Assembly (NCBI GenBank): GCA_018659505.1
Contig: JABJMI010000793.1
Span: 1-5,386, forward strand
Direction of reading: 5' to 3'
Length of the DNA: 5,386 bases
Source of the DNA: Planctomicrobium sp.
GTDB lineage: Bacteria; Planctomycetota; Planctomycetia; Planctomycetales; Planctomycetaceae
The translations under genes were made by a program, and so were the position numbers. This document shows, one piece after another, positions 1 through 5,386 of the stretch. Numbering within the stretch: position 1 is the first letter of the stretch; each line of letters begins with the position of its first letter. The notes beneath the pieces are model-generated. The model made no database searches and was not told the origin of the DNA. It saw only the letters and a list, made by a program, of their open reading frames with translations.

Positions 1-1203
1 GAAAATCCAAAACGCAAGAAGCCGTATAAGAATCAGGCTTCAAACATTGATGCACTCGTCTTTTCGGTCTTGGTCGATTCGAAAATCGCTGATAAACAAA
101 TGCAACGTTTTCTCTATCGAGATCGGCTCAAACTCAGCCTCTATTCGCAAGCTCAACTCGGACTTGCATTGGACACGCTCGGGGAAGTCGATCAGCGAGA
201 CATGATTGTTCGCAATATCGATCAGTTCATCAAAGTCGATAATGAGAACCAAACCGCCTACCTCGATTTGCCGAACAAAACCTACTGGTGGTATTGGTAC
301 GGCAGTAATATCGAAGCGAACGCTCATTACCTGAAACTGCTGTCCCGTGTTAATCCCAAAGACCCAAAAACATCAGGCTTAGTGAAGTACATCCTCAACA
401 ATCGTAAGCATGGGACGTACTGGACCAATACTCGAGACACCGCTTATTGCATCGAAGCACTGGCGGAGTACCTGCAAGCAACGGATGAACTCAACCCTGA
501 ACTGACAGTTGAAGTTTGGGTCGATGGCGAGAAGAAACAGTCCGTTGAAATTACGAAAGAGAATCTCTTCGGATTCGACAATTCATTCATTCTGGAAGGT
601 AATGATCTCACATCTGGAGAACACACGGTTGAGTTGAAAAAGTCAGGTCGAGGACCGTTGTATCACAACGCATATCTGACCTACTTCTCACTCGAAGATT
701 TCATCACCAAAGCTGGTTTGGAAATTAAAGTTCAACGGAAGTTTTACAAGTTAGTCCAAGATGAAGATGCAAATGCCACCGTCGCGGGATCACGCGGACA
801 AGTCGTCGATCAGAAGAAGCTGAAGTACAACCGCATTCTATTAGAGAATCTTGAATCCGTAGAAAGTGGTGACCTGATCGAAGTCGAATTGGAAATCGAT
901 TCCAAGAATGATTACGAATATGTCATCTTCGAAGATCTAAAAGCCGCCGGGACAGAATCTGTCGAAGTGCAAAGTGGATACACAAAGGGTGGTTTAGGCG
1001 CCTACGTTGAATTTCGTGATGAAAGAGTCTCTTTCTTCATGAGGCAACTCGCCCGTGGCAAACACTCTGTTAGTTACCGCTTGCGAGCTGAAATCCCCGG
1101 ACAATTCGGTGCCTTACCTGCCAGAGCCTACGCAATGTACGCACCGGAATTGAAAGCGAACTCAGATGAAATGAAGATAAACATCACTGATGTTGAGAAA
1201 TGA
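1..1203 (+). CDS. Alpha-2-macroglobulin family protein, C-terminal part (5' end outside window)
   Basis: The frame is open from base 1 and ends at TGA 1201-1203, so 400 codons of a larger gene are visible; the TTG at 70 is only an internal codon. Codons about 28-160 look like the end of the alpha-helical thioester-domain toroid: LSLYSQAQLGLAL near the start, then a paired-helix repeat with WTNTRDTAYCIEALAEYL (codons 141-158), the usual 'W.sT.dTA.ali.Ala.yl' pattern. Next come beta-rich macroglobulin-type domains: a segment GDLIEVELEI followed by YEYVIFEDLKAAG, then HSVSYRLRAEIPGQFGALPARA and YAMYAPEL (codons 355 to about 384), the typical C-terminal signature of bacterial family members. Known members are large envelope or periplasmic proteins thought to trap attacking proteases. 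The thioester CxEQ motif and any signal or lipoprotein peptide would lie upstream, so it cannot be said whether this one carries a thioester. The next gene starts 42 bp downstream on the same strand. The family call is firm; the protease-trap role is inferred from the family. Confidence 0.88.
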   Translation, partial: ENPKRKKPYKNQASNIDALVFSVLVDSKIADKQMQRFLYRDRLKLSLYSQAQLGLALDTLGEVDQRDMIVRNIDQFIKVDNENQTAYLDLPNKTYWWYWYGSNIEANAHYLKLLSRVNPKDPKTSGLVKYILNNRKHGTYWTNTRDTAYCIEALAEYLQATDELNPELTVEVWVDGEKKQSVEITKENLFGFDNSFILEGNDLTSGEHTVELKKSGRGPLYHNAYLTYFSLEDFITKAGLEIKVQRKFYKLVQDEDANATVAGSRGQVVDQKKLKYNRILLENLESVESGDLIEVELEIDSKNDYEYVIFEDLKAAGTESVEVQSGYTKGGLGAYVEFRDERVSFFMRQLARGKHSVSYRLRAEIPGQFGALPARAYAMYAPELKANSDEMKINITDVEK

Positions 1204-1245
1204 AAGTAGCTCGGCAAATTTATAAAATCCTATGAACGACAATTC

Positions 1246-2628
1246 ATGACGACCTTCCTATTGCGTGTTTGCACCATCCTAGCTTGCGTAAGCGTGGGGT
1301 TAACTTCTGTTGCGAAAGCAGAATCGGATTATCGAATCTCGACTTTTAAAGCAGATGTCACGATTCCTTTGAATCATCGCTGCATGGGGGTGTTGCCTAC
1401 TAAGTCGAAGAAGGTTTTGGACCCGTTGGAGGCTATCGGTTTTGTACTCACAGGTCCTGAGAAACCGATTGTCTATGTTGCTGTTGACTGGTGCGAAATT
1501 CGTAACGGGGCGTACGATCAATGGCGAGAGAAACTCGCAAAGGCAGCTGGCACGACTCGCGAACGAGTCTTAGTCTCCAGCCTGCACCAACACGATGCAC
1601 CTGTGACAGATACGGACGCTGCCAAATTGTTGCGTGATGTCGGACTCGAAGACGAATTATTCGATGAACAATTCCATGAAATTGCAATTGCGAATGTCGT
1701 CGCTGCAATTCAGCTCTCTGCAAAGCATTCACAACCAGTGACTCATTTTGGAACTGGGCAGGCAGAGGTTCATCAAGTCGCGTCGAATCGACGTATAGTA
1801 ATGCCCGATGGTCGCGTCAGTTTTTCTCGCGGCAGCTCGAGCGGGGCGAATGAATTCATGTCTCAAGCTCCTGATGGAGAAATTGATCCCCTGTTGAAAA
1901 CCCTTTCTTTCTGGAACGAAGATCAACCGCTGCTCGCCCTGCACTGCTATGCCACTCATCCCATGAGTTATTATGGACGAGGCGAAGTTTCGTCTGATTT
2001 CGTAGGTTTGGCACGTCGCAAAATGCAACTGGGCTTCCCTGAAGTCGTTCAAATTTATGCTTCAGGTTGTAGCGGAGATGTCACAGCTGGCAAGTACAAC
2101 AATGGCTCTCCTGAAAGTCGCGTCGAATTGACCAATCGAATTTACGAAGCGATGCAAGAATCATGGCAAGCGACTGAGAAAACTCCTTTGACTGCTGTCG
2201 ATTTCAGATCAACAGAGCTTGACCTCAACTACTATGACCATGCTCAACTCAAGCGGAAGCATCTCGAAGAGACTCTTAATAATAAGTCAAAACGAACAGA
2301 AGACCGCATCCTGGCAGCGATGAGCCTCGCCAGTTTGGACCGTGTCGAATCAGGTCAACGGATCGACTTCCCCTGCATCGATTTTGGAAACGCTCAGATT
2401 GTTCTTTTCCCCGGAGAGTCGTTTGTCGGTTATCAACTGATGGCTCAGCAGATGAAGCCCGATTCGTTTGTTGTCTCAATCGGATATGGAGAATGCTGGC
2501 CAGGTTATGTCCCAACCAATAAGTCGTTTGCAGATCACTTTCACGACAAATGGTTATGGGTCGGTCCCGGTGCGGAGAACAATATCCGTCAGGCATTGAA
2601 GAGAGTGCTGATTAAAGAAGAAAACTAA
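1246..2628 (+). CDS. Secreted neutral/alkaline ceramidase-like protein (N-terminal catalytic fold only)
   Basis: A 460-residue protein starting at ATG 1246. Residues 1-25 form a Sec signal peptide (hydrophobic core LLRVCTILACVSVGL, then AKA before E26), so it is probably exported. The rest resembles the N-terminal domain of neutral/alkaline non-lysosomal ceramidases. Visible landmarks are SSLHQHDAP (His114, His116), matching the family HTHSGPG motif; LHCYATHP (His233); GCSGDVTAGKYN (274-285), matching the GDVSPN loop; FPGES (Glu391); and GYGECWPGYVPT (Tyr414 and Tyr421). These fit the zinc ligands of Pseudomonas ceramidase (two His, Glu, Tyr). The serine nucleophile of GDVSPN is replaced by Thr280. 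The protein is also much shorter than characterised ceramidases and lacks their C-terminal Ig-like domain. Such short relatives are often found in planctomycetes and their substrates are largely unknown, so ceramide hydrolysis should not be assumed. No strong Shine-Dalgarno sequence precedes the start. It may be cotranscribed with the macroglobulin gene. Confidence 0.88.
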   Translation: MTTFLLRVCTILACVSVGLTSVAKAESDYRISTFKADVTIPLNHRCMGVLPTKSKKVLDPLEAIGFVLTGPEKPIVYVAVDWCEIRNGAYDQWREKLAKAAGTTRERVLVSSLHQHDAPVTDTDAAKLLRDVGLEDELFDEQFHEIAIANVVAAIQLSAKHSQPVTHFGTGQAEVHQVASNRRIVMPDGRVSFSRGSSSGANEFMSQAPDGEIDPLLKTLSFWNEDQPLLALHCYATHPMSYYGRGEVSSDFVGLARRKMQLGFPEVVQIYASGCSGDVTAGKYNNGSPESRVELTNRIYEAMQESWQATEKTPLTAVDFRSTELDLNYYDHAQLKRKHLEETLNNKSKRTEDRILAAMSLASLDRVESGQRIDFPCIDFGNAQIVLFPGESFVGYQLMAQQMKPDSFVVSIGYGECWPGYVPTNKSFADHFHDKWLWVGPGAENNIRQALKRVLIKEEN

Positions 2629-2726
2629 AACAGTCAGTTCGCATTCAATTCTTCTATCTCATAGACTTCGCCTCATCGTGGTTGATTGCGACGAATCACA
2701 CTTTCTCTTTTACAATTCTGCATACC

Positions 2727-4151
2727 GTGCCTTCAAACTCCCAAACTTCAATCAATCGAAGGGTCTGTATCATCGGAGGCGGACTGGCGGGCATTGCTTG
2801 CGCAACTGCTCTCGCTGAGCATGGTTTTGAAGTTTCACTTTATGAGGCTCGTAAACATCTCGGTGGAAGAGCAGGTTCCTATCAGGATCAGGGTTCGAAC
2901 GAGATCATCGATAATTGCCAGCATGTCAGCATGGGATGCTGCACGAATTTACAGAAACTCTGCCGGCAGCTTGGAATCGCTGATAGCTTTGAGACGCAGA
3001 AACAACTTCACTTTATTTCGCCCGATAATCAGATCACAAGCTTTGGTGAAAGTTGGTTACCGGCGCCGTTTCATCTTTCACTCGCTTTTTGGAGGTTGCC
3101 TTATCTTTCATTTCAAGACAAGAAACTATTTGCTTCTGGAGTAAAGGCTTTAGCCAAGGCGCCCTACTCTGAGTTACGAGGAGAAAAATTCTCCGACTGG
3201 TTGCATGAGCGTCATCAATCTCCAGAACTGATCAACCGAATATGGGAAGTTGTGCTTGTCAGTTCGTTAAGTGAATCTCTCGAAAGAATCGACGCGGCAT
3301 ATGCAAAGAAAGTTTTCTTCGACGGCTTCCTGGCAAACCGCAAAGGGTGGAGAGTCGAGATTCCTGACGTTTCTCTAGATGATCTTTATTCACAACGAAC
3401 TTTGTCAGCATTGCAGGAAATGCAGGTCAATGTCCTTCCCAACAGACGGTTGAGAAGATTGGAAATAGCAGGAAATAAAGTCATCCAGGCAGCTGATTCA
3501 AATGATAACTATGTTGAAGCTGACGAATATGTGCTCGCTGTCCCGCATCATCAGGTCACTCAGATGTTGCCTACAGAACGTCGAGATCATCCACTCTTTG
3601 CAGCAATCGATAAGATCGAAACAGCCCCCATCAGCAGCGTGCATCTTTGGCTAGATCGAAGAATTACTGACTTGAAGCATGCGGTCTTCGTGGAAAAATT
3701 TTCGCAATGGATTTTCTCTCGCGGAAGTTCGAAGAATAAAGAAAATAAACAGACACATCGCTATCAAATCGTCATCAGCGCCAGTCGCAACTTGTCGAAC
3801 ATGAACCATGATGAGATTGTCGAAACGGTCATGAATGAACTTAAAGAGGTCTGGGCATCAGCGAGAGAAGCAAACGTGCTTCATTTTAGAGTGATTACCG
3901 AAAAGCGAGCGGTCTTTTCGGTGACGCCCGGAATTGACGAATTACGTGCCAGTCAAGCGACACACATTCCAAATCTTCACCTCGCTGGTGATTGGACTTC
4001 CACCAACTGGCCAGCCACGATGGAAGGAGCAGTTCGCAGCGGATATCTTGCAGCGGAGAACATCCTACGGAAATACGATATCAAGAATCCAGTGCTCGCA
4101 CCCTATCTCAAACAATCAGTTTTGTCACGTCTGATTTTCGGAAAGAGATAA
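2727..4151 (+). CDS. hpnE: HpnE-type hydroxysqualene dehydroxylase (squalene-associated FAD-dependent oxidoreductase)
   Basis: This amine-oxidase-fold flavoprotein most resembles HpnE, which reduces hydroxysqualene to squalene after HpnC and HpnD. Squalene then feeds hopanoids and, in some planctomycetes, C30 carotenoids. With the GTG start at 2727 it has 474 residues. RVCIIGGGLAGIACA (12-26) is the FAD dinucleotide-binding loop, with Glu40 at the end of the second strand and GGRAGS (46-51) following. DNCQHVSMGCC (62-72) corresponds to the HpnE DNGQHVLLGAY region. GWRVEIPDVSLDDLY (207-221), QWIFSRG (from 327) and the FAD-closing HLAGDWTSTNWPATMEGAV (418-436) also fit. No ATG opens the frame: GTG 2727 leaves a short lead of about ten residues before the FAD loop, as usual in the family, while TTG 2682 would add 15 unremarkable residues. 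Neither has a clear ribosome-binding site. No hpnC or hpnD is seen in the window. A related carotenoid desaturase or oxidase role is the main alternative. Confidence 0.85.
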   Translation: MPSNSQTSINRRVCIIGGGLAGIACATALAEHGFEVSLYEARKHLGGRAGSYQDQGSNEIIDNCQHVSMGCCTNLQKLCRQLGIADSFETQKQLHFISPDNQITSFGESWLPAPFHLSLAFWRLPYLSFQDKKLFASGVKALAKAPYSELRGEKFSDWLHERHQSPELINRIWEVVLVSSLSESLERIDAAYAKKVFFDGFLANRKGWRVEIPDVSLDDLYSQRTLSALQEMQVNVLPNRRLRRLEIAGNKVIQAADSNDNYVEADEYVLAVPHHQVTQMLPTERRDHPLFAAIDKIETAPISSVHLWLDRRITDLKHAVFVEKFSQWIFSRGSSKNKENKQTHRYQIVISASRNLSNMNHDEIVETVMNELKEVWASAREANVLHFRVITEKRAVFSVTPGIDELRASQATHIPNLHLAGDWTSTNWPATMEGAVRSGYLAAENILRKYDIKNPVLAPYLKQSVLSRLIFGKR

Positions 4152-4170
4152 CTATTGCTATGGTCCACTT

Positions 4171-4272
4171 CAATTTTAGAATTGGGTGCCACTGGCTTCG
4201 CCAGTGAAAACAAAGGAAGGCGTTCATCTTGCAAAACACTGGCAGAGCCAGTGGCACCCCAATTTTCAATTG
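4171..4272. repeat. Intergenic inverted-repeat element with two nested hairpins (REP/MITE-like)
   Basis: Two 36 bp arms (4171-4206 and 4237-4272) are reverse complements at 29 of 36 positions without gaps. Most outer mismatches vanish if one base is gapped in the G-run (GGG against GGGG). They are separated by a 30 bp A-rich spacer. Each arm also folds on itself through the same perfect 7 bp stem: CACTGGC-TTC-GCCAGTG at 4190-4206 and CACTGGC-AGA-GCCAGTG at 4237-4253. The RNA could therefore form either one long cruciform-like stem or two small hairpins. The element begins 20 bp after the hpnE stop and ends 46 bp before the methyltransferase ATG. I recall similar GTGCCACTGGC-type repeats as common in planctomycete genomes, but copy number was not checked. 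It may act as a bidirectional terminator or be a non-autonomous mobile repeat. No classical U-tract follows either hairpin, and no convincing target-site duplication was seen. Confidence 0.85.
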
Positions 4273-4318
4273 GAACAAAGCACAAGTCACAATTCTACAT
4301 AGTAAGTCAAATCAGGTT

Positions 4319-5122
4319 ATGTCTCACTTAGATGCCAACGAGAAAGTTTGGAATAGACTGGCGAAAGAGAACAGCCAGTTTGCAAAGGTCGCTACCGATG
4401 AGGAGTGTGCCCAACCGTTACTAGCTCTCGATCGACGAGGCTGGTTGCCGGGTTCAGTTAAGGGAATGGATGTCCTCTGTCTCGCATCGGGTGGTGGTTG
4501 GCAATCCATTTTGTATGCAGTCGCAGGGGCAAATGTTACCGTGGTTGATATCAGTCCCGAGATGCTCAAGCGAGATGTGCAACAAGCGAGTGAGAGAAAT
4601 GTTCATGTGAAAGCTGTCCAGGCATCGATGGACGATTTGAGTCAATTCGAGACTTCGAGTTTCGATATTGTCCATCATCCGGTGAGCAGTTGCTATATCC
4701 CGAAGTTGAAACCTGTCTATGAAGAAGTCGCCAGAGTCTTACGAGGCTCGGGACTCTATATCAGTCAGCACAAGCAGCCGACGAGTTTGCAAATCACTGA
4801 AAGAGATCAACGAAACCGCTACATACTAGGCGTTTCTTATTATCACAATGATCCGCTGCCAGCTGTGCAAGATACAGCGTATCGCGAAGAAGGTTCAGTC
4901 GAGTATTTACATCGCTGGGAAGAACTCGTTGGGGAACTTTGTCGCAGCGGATTCGTCATCGAAGATTTCAGCGAACCACGACGAGGTGATCCGAAAGCGA
5001 AGCCCGGGGACTTCCGACATCGTGGAATGTTTACCGCTCCGTATGTTCGCATCAAAGCAAGAAGGAAAACGCTGGTTGAACAAGAGTCTTCAGCACCTTC
5101 GATTTGGATTCCTGAAAGCTAA
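4319..5122 (+). CDS. Class I SAM-dependent methyltransferase, substrate unknown
   Basis: A 267-residue protein with a Rossmann-type methyltransferase domain (Methyltransf_11-like). DVLCLASGGGWQS (51-63) is motif I, the SAM-binding glycine loop; VTVVDISPEML (73-83) gives the acidic residue Asp77 that would bind the SAM ribose; QASMDDL (101-107) supplies the adenine-contacting acid; SFDIVHHPVSSCYIP (114-128) is motif IV; and VARVLRGSGLYI is the strand after it. The C-terminal part, with HRWEELVGELCRSGFVIEDFSEP and a closing PYVRIKARRK, is typical of small-molecule methyltransferases, but no residue identifies the acceptor. No signal peptide is seen, so it is probably cytoplasmic. I chose ATG 4319 because MSHLDANEKVWNRLA begins the conserved fold. 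The frame stays open back to TTG 4229, but that adds 30 residues read from the inverted-repeat arm. A short AGG lies just upstream. The stop is 10 bp from the end of the convergent regulator gene. A functional link to hpnE is possible but unsupported. Confidence 0.85.
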   Translation: MSHLDANEKVWNRLAKENSQFAKVATDEECAQPLLALDRRGWLPGSVKGMDVLCLASGGGWQSILYAVAGANVTVVDISPEMLKRDVQQASERNVHVKAVQASMDDLSQFETSSFDIVHHPVSSCYIPKLKPVYEEVARVLRGSGLYISQHKQPTSLQITERDQRNRYILGVSYYHNDPLPAVQDTAYREEGSVEYLHRWEELVGELCRSGFVIEDFSEPRRGDPKAKPGDFRHRGMFTAPYVRIKARRKTLVEQESSAPSIWIPES

Positions 5123-5132
5123 GGTGGTCCAT

Positions 5133-5386
5133 TTAAGCAGGCATCAATCCTTCTCGTATTGCAAATCTTGCGAGTTCGACCCGATCATGAATTCCGAGTT
5201 TCTGCATGATGCGGTATTTGTGACTTTCAATCGCTCGCTCAGAAAGAGTCATCGTACTGGCGACTTCTTTGACGCTTTCGCCACGCACAAGATGCCTTAA
5301 CACCTGTAATTGTCTCAGCGTTAACGTCGAGAGATAAGATTGTGTTTTCACGCAATATTCATTGCTATCAGTGTCGTACTCTAAAC
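5133..5386 (-). CDS. LuxR/NarL-family transcriptional regulator, C-terminal HTH domain (5' end outside window)
   Basis: On the minus strand the frame is open from the right edge of the window to a TAA at 5135-5133, giving 83 complete codons before the stop. The last 72 residues, counted from GTG 5351, form a complete GerE/LuxR-type helix-turn-helix: [22 protein letters not shown], then the recognition-helix region [19 protein letters not shown] and the closing helix [13 protein letters not shown]. This matches the family pattern 'LT.RE.EVL..l..G.s.kEIA..l..S..TVe.H...I..KLg...R.eL...A...G', except that the usual Glu after LTxR is Gln. The GTG at 5351 could be a start for a single-domain HTH protein. 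However, the frame continues in-frame through [11 protein letters not shown] to the edge, which fits a linker from an upstream domain, most likely the receiver domain of a two-component response regulator. The sensor domain, signal and targets cannot be seen. It is convergent with the methyltransferase gene, 10 bp between stop codons, with no obvious terminator between them. Confidence 0.85.
   Translation of the reverse strand, partial: LEYDTDSNEYCVKTQSYLSTLTLRQLQVLRHLVRGESVKEVASTMTLSERAIESHKYRIMQKLGIHDRVELARFAIREGLMPA

Noticed and set aside
1193..1226. Possible promoter before the ceramidase-like gene: TTGAGA at 1193-1198 and TATAAA at 1221-1226.
   Set aside because: The spacing of 22 bp is too long for a sigma-70 promoter, and an AT-rich hexamer alone is weak evidence.
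1448..2596. Several minus-strand open frames of 94-107 codons opposite the ceramidase-like gene.
   Set aside because: They are shadows of a well-supported coding gene and have no family signature.
2682..2700. Short hairpin TGATT-GCGACG-AATCA between the ceramidase-like gene and hpnE, considered as a terminator.
   Set aside because: It has only a 5 bp AT-rich stem with a 6-base loop, so it is too weak to call.
2686..3144. 152-codon + strand open frame overlapping the start of hpnE.
   Set aside because: It is in another frame of hpnE, shows no recognisable domain, and its composition looks like an out-of-frame translation.
4270..4301. Possible promoter before the methyltransferase gene: TTGGAA at 4270 and TACATA at 4296.
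   Set aside because: The 20 bp spacing is poor, the -10 match is weak, and the first hexamer overlaps the end of the repeat arm.
4848..5300. 150-codon + strand open frame across the end of the methyltransferase gene and the regulator gene.
   Set aside because: It is antisense to a clear LuxR HTH domain and out of frame with the methyltransferase; the protein has no recognisable features.
1..5386. The window length of 5386 bases equals that of the phage phiX174 genome.
   Set aside because: The encoded proteins are bacterial and bear no relation to phiX174; the length match is coincidental.

Overview
The window looks like chromosomal DNA of a planctomycete. The basis is the gene content: a bacterial alpha-2-macroglobulin, a secreted protein of the ceramidase-like family that is often seen in Planctomycetes, an HpnE-type FAD enzyme with a cysteine-containing variant of the usual motif, weak or absent Shine-Dalgarno sequences, moderate GC, and an intergenic repeat of the 'GTGCCACTGGC...GCCAGTG' type. 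This is inference from protein reading. There is no rRNA or other phylogenetic marker, and I cannot name the genus.

Layout: (1) positions 1-1203, + strand, are the C-terminal 400 codons of a large alpha-2-macroglobulin-like protein whose start lies upstream. (2) After 42 bp, 1246-2628 (+) encodes a secreted 460-residue protein of the neutral/alkaline ceramidase N-terminal fold, with the metal-site residues present but Thr where characterised ceramidases have the catalytic Ser. (3) After about 100 bp, 2727-4151 (+) encodes a squalene-pathway FAD oxidoreductase, HpnE. (4) The 167 bp gap that follows is mostly taken up by a 102 bp inverted-repeat element at 4171-4272, whose arms each also fold into a 7 bp hairpin. 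(5) 4319-5122 (+) encodes a class I SAM-dependent methyltransferase. (6) 5133 to the right edge, on the - strand, encodes the C-terminal LuxR/NarL-type DNA-binding domain of a regulator cut by the window end, convergent with the methyltransferase and 10 bp from it.

How the genes relate: the first two are probably exported and could share a transcript, given the 42 bp gap. HpnE and the methyltransferase are probably cytoplasmic or membrane-peripheral. A cell-envelope or lipid theme (envelope surveillance, a lipid-hydrolase-like fold, squalene) is possible, but nothing in the sequence shows a shared pathway. No mobile gene, CRISPR array, RNA gene or phage gene was seen, and no gap without a gene exceeds 300 bp. 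I found no convincing previously undescribed system. The points most worth a second look are the inverted repeat and the active-site variant of the ceramidase-like protein.
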